Shown here: positions 53,155 through 63,586 of the stretch, piece after piece | How positions within the stretch are numbered: position 1 is the stretch's first letter | Layout of the letters: each line of letters starts with the position of its first letter | Origin: DATBLE01 sp963837265 | Lineage (GTDB): Bacteria > Actinomycetota > Thermoleophilia > Gaiellales > Gaiellaceae | Reading direction: 5' to 3' | Length of the DNA stretch: 64,000 nt | Assembly: GCA_963837265.1 (NCBI GenBank) | Contig: CAWIMQ010000001.1 | Span: forward strand, 124,001-188,000 | Translations under genes and position numbers: made by a program | The notes under the pieces: model-generated | What the model saw: only the letters and a program-made list of their open reading frames with translations | Told to the model about the DNA's origin: nothing | Databases searched by the model: none

Positions 53155-54485
53155 TCACACCGTCACCGGCTCTTCCTCCTCGAGCATGCGCAGGATGCCC
53201 GCGACCGGGATCGGCAGCCAGTCGGGTCGCGCGTTCAGCTCGTAGCGAAGCTCGTAGACGGCCTTCTCGAGCTCGAACACGGACAGGAGACGGTCGCATG
53301 CCTCCGGGCCGGAGGGGACGAGGGTCTGGTCGACGGCGCCGAGATAGCCGCCGAGGAACTCGGCGCGCGCCAGCTCCTCCCAGCCGGGTGGGGCGGCGGC
53401 GCCGTCTCGGAGCCATCCGACCGCCGAGGCGGCGTACGCGAAGGAGCGAAGCATGCCGGCGACGTCGCGGAGCGGAGAGCGCTTCCGGCGCCTCTCGGCC
53501 AGCGATCGGGCCGGCTCGCCCTCGAAGTCGAGGAGCACCCAGTCGTCCGAGGCCCAGAGCGTCTGGCCGAGGTGGAAGTCGCCGTGGTGCCGGATCACGC
53601 GGCCGGCCGCGCCTGCGTGCGTGCGCTGGCGGAGCCGCTCCCGGACCTCCTCGCCGCGGCCCCGGATGGGCTCCAGCGCGTCGATGTCCTCGGGGAGCTC
53701 GAGGAACACGCGCTCGATGTCCTCGTCGATCATCGCGGTGAGGAGCCCAAGGGACTCCGGGCTGGGATCCTCGACCGCGAAGTTGGGATCCGACTGGTCG
53801 GACGCCAGCACCGTGTGCATCCGGCCGGTCACCTCGCCGAGCCGGCGAAGCCGGCCGAGAAACCGCTCCGGCGAGGCCACGAGCTCGTCGAGGGCGAGCT
53901 CCCAGCCGTCCAGGCCGTTCGGGACGAACTCCTGGAGGATCCCCAGCGTCGCCTCGAACGGCCGCCCGAGGTACGCGTACCAGCCGCCGAGCGGCGCGAC
54001 GTTCGGGAAGTCGTGCTCGGTCAGGAAGCGAAGCATCTCCAGCTCCGGGTTGATCCCGGCCTCGAGCCGCCGGTACACCTTCAGGATTGCCTCGTCGTCG
54101 AAGACGACCGAGCTGTTCGACTGCTCGCTGCCGATCACCTGCGACGAGCCGAGCTCCGCGCCCAGGCCGGCGAAGCCTTCGACCGCGTGGAACTCGATCG
54201 TCCCCTCGCCGCTCGTCGGCTGCGACCTGCCCGCGCGCAGGAGATGGACGAGCTCGCGTGCGACGCTGGGGTCGGCCAGCCCGTCGAGCTCCTCGCCGGC
54301 CACGAGCTGGTACGTCTCATGCGTCCCCTCGGGGAAGCGCACCTCGACGAGCGCGACCAGCAGCCCGGCGAGCTCGGCCCAGTCGACCAGCTCCGCGTGC
54401 GCGATCTCCCGCCCCTTCGAGCCGAACCACCGCTGGGCGGCGACGTACTCGATCAGCTCGCGCTCGCCGATCGCGGCAGGCGACA

Positions 54486-54489
<4 letters not shown>
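53155..54489 (-). CDS. mak: Maltokinase
   Basis: A 444-residue kinase that uses ATP to make maltose 1-phosphate for GlgE. It has an N-terminal cap (YVAAQRWFGSKGREIAHAEL, typical of Mak), SEQSNSSVVFDDEAILKVYR for nucleotide binding, the APH-like catalytic loop RHHGDFHLGQTLWASDDW, and the metal-binding LLDFEGEPARSLAERRRKRS. It starts at ATG 54489 (or the next codon), overlapping the treS stop, so TreS and Mak are coupled here rather than fused as in many actinobacteria. Confidence 0.94.
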
Positions 54490-56144
<1,655 letters not shown>

Positions 56145-56227
56145 CCTGGGATCTCCGGCGCTGCGCGCCGGAGATCTCTCGGGATCCATCCGGTGCGAAG
56201 CGGCTCGCGGGAGCGGTACGAAGGTAA

Positions 56228-56254
56228 GCGGCGCCGGGCGAGGCCCGGCGCCGC
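56228..56254. terminator. Strong 12-bp hairpin between glgE and treS
   Basis: GCGGCGCCGGGC, loop GAG, GCCCGGCGCCGC: a perfect 12-bp stem in the 280-base glgE-treS gap. It may end part of the glgE message or protect the treS 5' end; there is no U-tract. Confidence 0.5.
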
Positions 56255-56262
56255 CGGGCGCT

Positions 56263-56399
56263 CTTCCACAGGCGGTACCTGGCACTCGAGGTGTGACAAG
56301 AGTGGGACTCTTCTTCCACCTCGAGTGCCTGGCACCGGGGGTGTGACAAGAGGGAGCCTCTTCGTCCACCGCAAGTGCCTGGCACCGGGGGTGTGACGA
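56263..56399 (+). repeat. Array B: three ~50-bp palindromic repeat units with hairpin linkers
   Basis: Cores at 56275 (GTACCTGGCAC), 56325 and 56375 (GTGCCTGGCAC), an exact 50-base period, each followed by GGTGTGAC. The linkers are different hairpins: AAGAGT-GGG-ACTCTT (56298-56312) and AAGAGG-GAG-CCTCTT (56348-56362). A change of T to G in one arm is matched by A to C in the other. It has the same unit and strand orientation as array A, 14.4 kb away, and sits inside the glgE-treS gap. Confidence 0.82.
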
Positions 56400-56424
56400 T
56401 TTGCGGCACGGATCGTTCCCGGAA

Positions 56425-58242
56425 TCACGGCGTCTCCACCCGCAGGATGTGCGCCTGGCCCGGATCGAGCCGGACGAAGTTCCTCCCGATCCTCCAGTGG
56501 AACTCCTCGTCGGCGAGCAGCTCCGCCGCCCGGTAGGCGGGTGGGAGCCCGAGCCAGACCGGGACGACGACCACACCCTCGTGCGGGGCGCGCGGGTCGA
56601 GGTTCACGCATACGATCACGGTACTGCCCTCCGCGCGCCTGACGTAGGCGAGGAGCTGGTCGTTCTCGGTCTCGAGGAAGTCGATCCCCTCGAGCCGCTG
56701 CAGCGCGAGGTTCCCACGCCTGATCCGGTTCAGCCGCCGGACGAGCGGGAGCAGGGGCCCGTCGAGCGCGCGCTCCTTCACCTCGTACTTCTCCGAGTTC
56801 AGGTACTCCTCGCTGCCCTCGCGCGCCGGCACGTTCTCGAAGTGCTCGTAGCCCGAGTAGATCCCGTAGCTCGGCGACAGGGTCGCCGCTAGGACGAGGC
56901 GCGCCTCGAACGCCGGCCGGCCGCCGCGCTGGAGGTATTCGTGGAGGATGTCCGGCGTGTTCACGAAGAAGTTCGGCCGGAAGAACTGCGGCAGCCTCGA
57001 ACGGGTCAGCTGCGTCATGTACTCGATCAGCTCGGCCTTCGTGTTCTTCCAGGTGAAGTACGTGTAGGACTGGCTGAAGCCTGCCTTCGCGAGCGCCGCC
57101 ATCGTCGCCGGCCGGGTGAACGCCTCGGCCAGGAACACGACGTCCGGATCGACCGCGCGCACCTCCGCGACCAGCCACTCCCAGAACCCCAACGGCTTCG
57201 TGTGCGGGTTGTCCACCCGGAACACCTGCACGCCGTGCCCGACCCAGTGCAGGACGACGTCCCGGAGCGCCGCCCACAGCCCCTGCCAGTCCGGGCTGTC
57301 GAAGTTGACGTTGTAGATGTCCTGGTAGCGCTTGGGCGGGTTCTCGGCGTACTTGAGCGTCCCGTCAGGGCGGCGGTGGAACCACTCCGGGTGCTCCTTC
57401 AGCCACGGATGGTCGGGCGAACACTGGATCGCGAAGTCGAGCGCGACCTCGACGCCGAGCCGCCGCCCGGCGGCCACCAGGCGGTCGAAGTCCTCGATCG
57501 TGCCGAGCTCGGGATCGACCGCGGTGTGCCCGCCCTCCTCGCTTCCGATCGCCCACGGGCTGCCCGGATCGCCGGCCCCCGCGGAGAGCGCGTTGTTCTT
57601 GCCCTTCCGGTTCGTCCGCCCGATCGGATGGATCGGCGGCAGGTACACGACGTCGAAGCCGAGCTCGGCCAGCTCCGGCAGCACGGCGGCGACGCCAGGG
57701 AAGCCGCCCCACGAGCGCGGGAAGAGCTCGTACCAGGCGCCGAAGCGCGCACGCTCGCGGTCGACGTCGACCCCGAGCGGAAGCGCCGACTGTGTCGGCT
57801 CCGAGCGATCGCTCTCCGTCGACGTGAGCGCGGTGGTCACGTCGAGCCGCGGCACGCCGAGCAGCGCCGCTCCCTCCTCGAGCTCGCTGTCGAGGTCGGT
57901 CTGTCCCGCCTCGACCTTCCGGCGCAGCTCGTCGCGGAACGACTCGAAGCGGTCGACCCACGCGAGGATCGTGAACTGCCAGCGTCCACAGGTGTCGACG
58001 ACGAACGAGCCCGTCCACCGGTCGCCTTCGGCGTTGGAGAGGAGCGCCTCCTGCCACGAGGTGGCCCCCGGTGCGCGGTAGAGGACGGCGGCGCCGAGCG
58101 CCTCGTGACCGTCGCGGAGGATCGTCGCCCACACCTCGACCTCGTCGCCCACCGAGCGCTTGACCGGATAACGCCCGCAGTCGATCTGCGGCCAGACGTC
58201 CTCGATCCGGATCCGTGGGGGCCTGGTCTGTGGCAAAGGCAT
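56425..58242 (-). CDS. glgE: Alpha-1,4-glucan:maltose-1-phosphate maltosyltransferase
   Basis: A 605-residue GH13_3 enzyme that extends alpha-1,4-glucans with maltose from maltose 1-phosphate. It has an N-terminal beta domain (RIRIEDVWPQIDCGRYPVKR, the usual GlgE opening), ARFGAWYELFPRSWGGFPGV, IHPIGRTNRKGKNN, ALDFAIQCSPDHPWL, QVFRVDNPHTKPLGFWEWLV (nucleophile Asp) and FLAEAFTRPA (acid Glu). It is shorter than mycobacterial GlgE (about 700) but complete. ATG at 58242 is divergent from malQ across 43 bases, so both promoters must lie in that gap or within the gene starts. Confidence 0.95.
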   Translation of the reverse strand: MPLPQTRPPRIRIEDVWPQIDCGRYPVKRSVGDEVEVWATILRDGHEALGAAVLYRAPGATSWQEALLSNAEGDRWTGSFVVDTCGRWQFTILAWVDRFESFRDELRRKVEAGQTDLDSELEEGAALLGVPRLDVTTALTSTESDRSEPTQSALPLGVDVDRERARFGAWYELFPRSWGGFPGVAAVLPELAELGFDVVYLPPIHPIGRTNRKGKNNALSAGAGDPGSPWAIGSEEGGHTAVDPELGTIEDFDRLVAAGRRLGVEVALDFAIQCSPDHPWLKEHPEWFHRRPDGTLKYAENPPKRYQDIYNVNFDSPDWQGLWAALRDVVLHWVGHGVQVFRVDNPHTKPLGFWEWLVAEVRAVDPDVVFLAEAFTRPATMAALAKAGFSQSYTYFTWKNTKAELIEYMTQLTRSRLPQFFRPNFFVNTPDILHEYLQRGGRPAFEARLVLAATLSPSYGIYSGYEHFENVPAREGSEEYLNSEKYEVKERALDGPLLPLVRRLNRIRRGNLALQRLEGIDFLETENDQLLAYVRRAEGSTVIVCVNLDPRAPHEGVVVVPVWLGLPPAYRAAELLADEEFHWRIGRNFVRLDPGQAHILRVETP

Positions 58243-58285
58243 CGCGTACGGTGCGTCTTTCGAGGGCGGGCCAGCCTCAAACCGT

Positions 58286-59488
58286 ATGCAGATCCGGCGA
58301 TCCAGCGGCGTGCTTCTGCACGTTTCCTCGCTTCCGGGCGGAAGGCTCGGGCGCGAGGCGTACCGCTTCGTCGACTGGCTGGCCGCCGCCGGACAGTCGT
58401 GGTGGGCGCTCCTCCCTCTCGGCCCGCCCGACTCGACCGGCTCGCCGTATGCGTCGTCCTCCGCGTTCGCGGCGCACTCGGGCTACCTGGGGCGACCCGG
58501 CGCGCGGGTGACGGCAGGCCAGCTCGAGCACTTCGTCGCCCGGCAACGCTACTGGATCGCCGACTGGGCGGCCTTCACGGGACCGGGCTCGATCGCCGAC
58601 CAGGTCCGCTTCGACCGCGAGTGGGGGGCGCTCCGCCGCCATGCCGCGGAGCGTGGCGTCAGGCTGCTCGGAGACGTCCCGATCTACGTCGCCGAGGGCG
58701 GCGCCGACGTCGCCGCACGCCCCGAGCTCTTCCAGCGCGGAGTGGTCGCGGGCGCGCCGCCGGACCCGCTCAGCGCCGTCGGCCAGCTCTGGGGCAACCC
58801 GCTCTACGACTGGAGCGCGATGCGCGGCGAGGGCTACCGGTGGTGGGTCGAGCGCCTGCGCCGTACCTTCGAGCTGCTCGACGTCGCCCGGATCGACCAC
58901 TTCCGCGGTTTCGTCTCCTACTGGGCCGTCCCCGAGGGCCACAGGACCGCGAAGCACGGCGGCTGGCGGCGGGGGCCGGGCGCGCACCTCTTTCGCGCGG
59001 CCGAGCACGAGCTCGGGACGCTCCCGCTCGTCGCGGAGGACCTCGGCGTGATCACCCCGCCGGTCGAGGAGCTCCGTGACGAGCTCGGGATCCCGGGAAT
59101 GGTGGTGATGCAGTTCGCATACGACGGGCCGCCCTCGAACCCGCACCGGCTGGAGAACCACCGCCGCAACCGCGTGGTGTACGTCGGCACGCACGACTGC
59201 GACACGGCCGTCGGCTGGTGGCGCACGCTGCCGGGACGCGTGCGCCGGGCGACCGGGCTGCCGGGGGTGGAGCCGGGCTGGGAGCTGATCGAGGCGGCGC
59301 TCTCCTCTCGCGCCGAGCTGGCGCTGATGCAGGCGCAGGACGTGCTCGGCCTCGGCTCCGAGGCGCGGATGAACATGCCGGGGACGATCGGCGGGAACTG
59401 GCGCTGGCGGCTCCGGCCCGGCGAGCTGACGGCCCGGCACGCCGCCCGGCTGCATTCGCTCACCGAGGCTGCCGGCCGCCTCCCCTAG
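58286..59488 (+). CDS. malQ: 4-alpha-glucanotransferase (amylomaltase), short form
   Basis: A 400-residue GH77 enzyme that disproportionates maltodextrins. It has RSSGVLLHVSSLPG, SWWALLPLGPPDSTGSPYAS, LLGDVPIYVAEGGADV, ARIDHFRGFVSYWAVP (nucleophile Asp), LPLVAEDLGVITPPVEEL (acid Glu) and VYVGTHDCDTAVGW, in which Cys replaces the usual Asn of THDND. It is about 100 residues shorter than typical MalQ, mainly after SSAFAAHSGYL, where a subdomain is reduced. ATG at 58286. Confidence 0.92.
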   Translation: MQIRRSSGVLLHVSSLPGGRLGREAYRFVDWLAAAGQSWWALLPLGPPDSTGSPYASSSAFAAHSGYLGRPGARVTAGQLEHFVARQRYWIADWAAFTGPGSIADQVRFDREWGALRRHAAERGVRLLGDVPIYVAEGGADVAARPELFQRGVVAGAPPDPLSAVGQLWGNPLYDWSAMRGEGYRWWVERLRRTFELLDVARIDHFRGFVSYWAVPEGHRTAKHGGWRRGPGAHLFRAAEHELGTLPLVAEDLGVITPPVEELRDELGIPGMVVMQFAYDGPPSNPHRLENHRRNRVVYVGTHDCDTAVGWWRTLPGRVRRATGLPGVEPGWELIEAALSSRAELALMQAQDVLGLGSEARMNMPGTIGGNWRWRLRPGELTARHAARLHSLTEAAGRLP

Positions 59489-59522
59489 CAGCCGTTTTGC
59501 ATCCGGACAACGGGGAACGGTC

Positions 59523-59873
59523 GTGCCCGTGGGGTTCCGTCACTACCGCGGGAAGGCGCCGCCCCGGTTCGCGCACCCCTCCGAGCGGGAGCTCGCGGAG
59601 TTGCTCGACGAGAACGGAATCGCCTGGGAGTACGAGCCGCGGACGTTCACGCTCGAGCAGAGCGCCGACGGAACCGTGCACCAGGCGATCACCCCAGACT
59701 TCTACCTCCCCGACGCGGACACCTACATCGAGTGCACCGTGATGAAGCAGTCGAACGTGAACCGCAAGAACCAGAAGGTGCGCAAGCTGCGTGAGCGATA
59801 CGGCGAGGTGGTGACGATCTTCTACCGCCGCGACTTCCGCCGGCTGCGCAGGCTGTACGGCCCGGGCAGCTAG
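59523..59873 (+). CDS. PD-(D/E)XK nuclease-like small protein
   Basis: 116 residues with the pattern of a restriction-endonuclease-like core: SERELAELLDENGIAWEYEP, then ITPDFYLPDADTYIECTVMK with Asp, Glu and Lys in PD-ExxxxK-like positions, and NRKNQKVRKLRERYG. From memory, similar segments occur at the N terminus of some hypoxanthine phosphoribosyltransferase proteins. Nuclease activity is not shown. The start is GTG at 59523; the 3' end overlaps the convergent protease gene by 4 bases. Confidence 0.55.
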   Translation: MPVGFRHYRGKAPPRFAHPSERELAELLDENGIAWEYEPRTFTLEQSADGTVHQAITPDFYLPDADTYIECTVMKQSNVNRKNQKVRKLRERYGEVVTIFYRRDFRRLRRLYGPGS

Positions 59874-60568
59874 CGCGCTTCGCCGGAGGCCGCCTGGAGC
59901 AGGAACCAGCCGATGAAGGCGAGCCAGGCGCCGCTGAACGAGCTCTGGAACACGAACAGGAAGAGGCCCGCGCCGATCAGCAGGAAGGCGATCGCGCGGG
60001 CGACCGCGACCGCGATCCGGGTCGCCGAGCGGAAGTCGCCCTTCACGTGCCAGAGGGCCGACCGGAGGATGCGACCGCCGTCGAGCGGCAGGGCCGGCAC
60101 GAGATTGAAGACGAGCAAGGTCAGGTTGATGTAGCCGAGCCAGGCGACGACCCCGTCCACCCCCTCGGGGAGGCTCGCGCCCCAGGCGACGAGCACGCAC
60201 GCGCCGCCGACCGCGAGCGAGACGGCCGGCCCGGCGATCGCGATCCGGAACTCCGCTCCCGCGCTCGGGAACATCCCTCGGAACCTGGCGACTCCGCCGA
60301 AGAGCCACAGCGTGATCCCCTCGATCCGCATCCCGTCGCGCCTGGCCCGCAGGGCGTGGCCGAGCTCGTGTGCCAGGAGCGACGCGAAGAAGAGGGTCGC
60401 GGCGACCAGTGCCATGGCGATGTGCGCCCCCTTCGAGAGGTTCGGGTTGGTGCTCGGGAAGACCGCGGACGCAAGCGTCCACGAGATCAGCGCGAAGACG
60501 ACCAGCCAGCTCCAGTTGACGCCGATCTCGATCCCGGCGATCCGCCCCAGCCGCAGGCTGCTGCGCAC
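59870..60568 (-). CDS. M50-family site-2-type membrane metalloprotease
   Basis: A 232-residue polytopic protease of the SpoIVFB/Rip3-like group, which cuts substrates within the membrane. It has the zinc motif HELGH (67-71) in a helix, a second metal site in FNLVPALPLDGGRILRS, and six or so helices. No CBS domains follow. ATG at 60568, 19 bases after the response-regulator stop on the same strand, so the two are probably co-expressed. Its substrate (for example an anti-sigma factor) is not in the window. Confidence 0.88.
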   Translation of the reverse strand: MRSSLRLGRIAGIEIGVNWSWLVVFALISWTLASAVFPSTNPNLSKGAHIAMALVAATLFFASLLAHELGHALRARRDGMRIEGITLWLFGGVARFRGMFPSAGAEFRIAIAGPAVSLAVGGACVLVAWGASLPEGVDGVVAWLGYINLTLLVFNLVPALPLDGGRILRSALWHVKGDFRSATRIAVAVARAIAFLLIGAGLFLFVFQSSFSGAWLAFIGWFLLQAASGEAR

Positions 60569-60587
60569 ACGGCCACTGTAGAGGCGT

Positions 60588-61283
60588 CTACTTCGCCTGC
60601 GCCTCGAACTTGTAGCCCACCCCGTAGCGCGTCTGGATGAACGTGTGCCTCGCGCCCGCCTGGTCGAGCTTCTCGCGGAGCTTCTTCACGAACACGTCCA
60701 CGGTCCGGTCGCGGTGCGTCTCGCGCCGTCCCCAGAGGCGCTGGAGCAGCTCGTCGCGCGTGACGACGCGCCCGCCCTCGAGGGCGAGCGCGTAGAGGAG
60801 CCGGAACTCGGTCGGGGTGAGGCCGACGCTCCTGCCGGCGACGTACGCCTGCACGTCGCGGGGATCGATGCGCAGCTCCTCGACCTCGACCGCCTCGCCG
60901 CGGGGCGCCTCCTGCGGGCGGACTCCCCTCCTGGCCGCGGCGCGCACGCGGGCGACGAGCTCCTTCATCGAGAACGGCTTGACCAGGTAGTCGTCGGCGC
61001 CGATCTCGAGCGCGTGCACCCGGTCGTGCTCGGTGCCGCGGGCACTGACGACGACGATCGGCGTGCCGATTCCCTCGGAGCGCGCGGTCTCGATCACGCT
61101 CCAGCCGTCGCGCTCGGGAAGCATCAGGTCGAGGACGCAGACGTCGGGGTTCTCGTATCGCAGGCGCGCGAGCCCCTGGTCGCCCTTCGTGACGACGAGC
61201 GGCTCGAACCCTTCGGAGGCGAGGTGCGCCGCCATGCCCTGCGCGATCACCTCGTCGTCCTCGACGATCAGCACCTTGCTCAC
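60588..61283 (-). CDS. OmpR/PhoB-family response regulator
   Basis: 231 residues: a receiver domain (about 1-120) with VEDDE, the phospho-acceptor D52 in CVLDLMLPERDGW and the conserved Lys in DDYLVKPFS. The C-terminal winged-helix DNA-binding domain (about 130-228) has LTPTEFRLLYALALEGGRVV and VDVFVKKLREKLD. No histidine kinase gene is adjacent in the window. ATG at 61283 is divergent from the CHAD gene by 61 bases, and the M50 protease gene follows on the same strand. Confidence 0.92.
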   Translation of the reverse strand: MSKVLIVEDDEVIAQGMAAHLASEGFEPLVVTKGDQGLARLRYENPDVCVLDLMLPERDGWSVIETARSEGIGTPIVVVSARGTEHDRVHALEIGADDYLVKPFSMKELVARVRAAARRGVRPQEAPRGEAVEVEELRIDPRDVQAYVAGRSVGLTPTEFRLLYALALEGGRVVTRDELLQRLWGRRETHRDRTVDVFVKKLREKLDQAGARHTFIQTRYGVGYKFEAQAK

Positions 61284-61344
61284 CGGCCGAGCTTAGCTCC
61301 GGAGCCGGAGACCGACGGCGGCCGGCCCGGGCTACGATCAACCG

Positions 61345-62763
61345 GTGAGAAGGACGCTCGAACGCGAGCTGAAGCTCGACGCCGACGCGGGTTTCGCACT
61401 CCCCGACCTCGGCGGGCGACAGCTTCCGGCGCGCACGTTCACCTCCACGTACGTCGACACGCCGACGCGGCGGCTGCTGCGGTCGGGCGCGACGCTCCGC
61501 CGCCGCGTCGAGAACCGGGTCGGCGCCTGGCAGCTGAAGCTCCCGTCGGAGGAGGGCCGGTACGAGCTCGAGGAGCGGGGCGGCCCGAGCCGCCCGCCGC
61601 AGGCGTTCCTCGCCCTGCTGGCCGCGCTGCTGCGGGGCGGCGCGACGCTCGAGCCGGTCGCAAAGCTGCGGACGAGGAGAGCCGGGGTCTCGGTCGGCGA
61701 CCGGGCCGGCAGGATCGAAGTGGTCGTGGACACGGTCGCGGTCCTGGAGGGAGCGAGGGTCGCCTCGACGTTCGTCGAGGTCGAGGCGGAGGCGGTCGGC
61801 GGGGACGCTAGCGCGCTGCCCGCGATCGCCAAGGAGCTCAGGGCGGCGGGCGCACGACGAGGCGACGGAGCCCCGAAGCTGCGCCGCGTGCTCGGGGCGG
61901 AGACCCCTCGGGCCGCGGCCGGGCGAGACGAGCCGCTGGCCCGCCTGCGGGAGCTGCTCGTCGACCAGTACGAGGCCGCGCTCGCCAACGACCCCGGCGT
62001 CAGGCTCGGCGAGGACGCGGAGGCCCTGCACCAGCTCCGGGTCGCCACGCGGCGCTCGCGGGCCCTGCTCCGGGCCGCACGCGGGCTCGTCGCACCCGAC
62101 TGGGCCGAGCCGCTCCGCGCGGAGCTCGCCTGGCTCGGAGGCCTGCTCGGACCGGTTCGCGACCTGGACGTCCTGCTCGAGCATCTCGACGCCGAGGCGG
62201 CCAGCCTGGGCGGCGACGACGCCCGGGCCTTCCGGCGCCTGCGGAAGCGACTCGCCCTCGAGCGCGCCGAGGTTCGGGCGGCGCTCCTCGAGGCGATGGA
62301 CGCCGAGCGCTACTTCAGGCTCCTCGACAGCCTCGAGCAGGCCGGCGAGGCTCCCGGCACCGGCGAGACGGTGTCGCTCCCGGAGATCGCCGCGCAGGCA
62401 TTCGCCCGGCTGCGCAAGGCGGCACGGTCGCTGCCGAAGCGCCCGTCGGACGCCGAGCTGCACCGCGTCCGGATCGAGACCAAGCGCGCCCGGTACACGG
62501 CCGAGCTCGCCGAGCCCGCCCTGAAGAAGGCGGGCGCACGCCTCGTCGCCCGCGCGAAGACCGTGCAGGACGTGATCGGCGAGCACCAGGACGCCTGCGT
62601 CGCGGAGGCGCGCATCCGCGCCCTGGCCGCCCGCGGCGGCGGCGCCACCGGGCTCGCCGCCGGCCGCCTCGTGGAGCGCCAGCGGCTGCGGAAGCGCGCC
62701 GCCCGCCGCGCCTACCCGGACGCCTGGCGGCGGCTCGACCAGGCCGGGCGCAAGGCGTTTTGA
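61345..62763 (+). CDS. CYTH-CHAD domain protein
   Basis: 472 residues. The N-terminal CYTH domain (about 1-195) has the ExExK signature ERELK (6-10), TSTYVDTPTRRLLRSGATLR and WQLKLPSEE. The C-terminal CHAD domain (about 215-470) has the conserved histidine helices HQLRVATRRSRALLRAAR and HRVRIETKRARYTAELAEP. CYTH tunnels handle triphosphates, and CHAD domains bind polyphosphate. The start is GTG at 61345. It is coupled by TTGA to a Nudix gene, then sixA, suggesting a phosphate-polymer function. Confidence 0.92.
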   Translation: MRRTLERELKLDADAGFALPDLGGRQLPARTFTSTYVDTPTRRLLRSGATLRRRVENRVGAWQLKLPSEEGRYELEERGGPSRPPQAFLALLAALLRGGATLEPVAKLRTRRAGVSVGDRAGRIEVVVDTVAVLEGARVASTFVEVEAEAVGGDASALPAIAKELRAAGARRGDGAPKLRRVLGAETPRAAAGRDEPLARLRELLVDQYEAALANDPGVRLGEDAEALHQLRVATRRSRALLRAARGLVAPDWAEPLRAELAWLGGLLGPVRDLDVLLEHLDAEAASLGGDDARAFRRLRKRLALERAEVRAALLEAMDAERYFRLLDSLEQAGEAPGTGETVSLPEIAAQAFARLRKAARSLPKRPSDAELHRVRIETKRARYTAELAEPALKKAGARLVARAKTVQDVIGEHQDACVAEARIRALAARGGGATGLAAGRLVERQRLRKRAARRAYPDAWRRLDQAGRKAF

Positions 62764-63161
62764 CGGCCGAGCCCATCGTGCGGGCGGCGGGCGGCGTCGT
62801 CCTCCGCGACGGCGAGGGCCCGGCCGAGGTCGTCGTCGTCCACCGCCCGAAGTACGACGACTGGACGCTGCCGAAGGGCAAGGCCCTGCCCGGCGAGAGC
62901 GACGAGGAGTGCGCAGTGCGCGAGGTCGAGGAGGAGACGGGCCTGGTCTGCCTGCCGGAGGGGGACCCGGTCAGCACGTCGTACCGCGACGCGTCCGGGC
63001 GGCCGAAGGTCGCGCGGTACTGGCTGATGCGACCCGTCGACGGCGCGCTCCGACCCGCGAACGAGGTGGACGCCGCCCGCTGGCTTCCACTCGCCGAGGC
63101 GCAGCTCCTCCTGACCTACGAGCGCGACCGTGACGTCCTGGGCTCGCTCGCGGGCTGCTGA
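62760..63161 (+). CDS. Nudix hydrolase
   Basis: A 133-residue enzyme with a perfect Nudix box GX5EX7REUXEEXGU (residues 40-62: PGESDEECAVREVEEETGL), preceded by HRPKYDDWTLPKGK, which matches MutT/diadenosine-polyphosphate-hydrolase-like members. In many actinobacteria such a domain is fused to a SixA-like phosphatase (MutT1 type); here the two are adjacent genes with a TGATG overlap. TTG at 62760 overlaps the CYTH-CHAD stop. Confidence 0.9.
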   Translation: MTAEPIVRAAGGVVLRDGEGPAEVVVVHRPKYDDWTLPKGKALPGESDEECAVREVEEETGLVCLPEGDPVSTSYRDASGRPKVARYWLMRPVDGALRPANEVDAARWLPLAEAQLLLTYERDRDVLGSLAGC

Positions 63162-63586
63162 TGCGCGCCCTGCTCGTCCGCCACGCCCGGGCCGGCAAGC
63201 GCGACGAGTGGGCCGGCGACGACCGCCTTCGCCCGCTCGACGGCAAGGGCAAGCGCCAGGCCGAGGCGCTCGCCGGCACCCTCGCGGACCTGGCCGCCGA
63301 CCGGCTCGTCTCGAGCCCATACGTGCGCTGCGTGCAGACGCTCGAGCCGGCGGCGGCCATGCTCGGCCTCGAGATCGAGGAGCGAGACGAGCTGGCGGAG
63401 GGCGCGGCCGCAGGCGGGGTGCTGGCGTTCCTCGCCGGGCTCGCCGGGTCGCTGCCCGCGCTCTCGACGCACGGCGACGTGCTGGACGCGCTGCTCGGCC
63501 CGCGGCCGTCGAAGAAGGGAAGCGTCTGGGTCGTCGAAGCCGGCCCCGCGGACGTCCGGCCGGAGCGTTACCTGCCGCCGGCCTGA
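63161..63586 (+). CDS. sixA: SixA-type histidine phosphatase
   Basis: A 141-residue histidine-phosphatase-superfamily enzyme. It has the catalytic VRHARAGKRDEW (His8, Arg7), LVSSPYVRCVQTLEPAA, and a second histidine in LSTHGDVLDALL. SixA dephosphorylates phosphohistidine; the MutT1-like fused relatives act on dinucleoside polyphosphates or nucleotides. It is coupled to the Nudix gene. Its 3' end probably overlaps the convergent Ppx/GppA gene by 19 bases. Confidence 0.87.
   Translation: MRALLVRHARAGKRDEWAGDDRLRPLDGKGKRQAEALAGTLADLAADRLVSSPYVRCVQTLEPAAAMLGLEIEERDELAEGAAAGGVLAFLAGLAGSLPALSTHGDVLDALLGPRPSKKGSVWVVEAGPADVRPERYLPPA

Noticed and set aside
63116..63567. Continuation of the Ppx/GppA frame antisense through sixA
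   Set aside because: The extension is Arg/Gly-rich with no family similarity, and sixA on the other strand has intact catalytic motifs. A frameshift near 63610 gives a natural stop instead.
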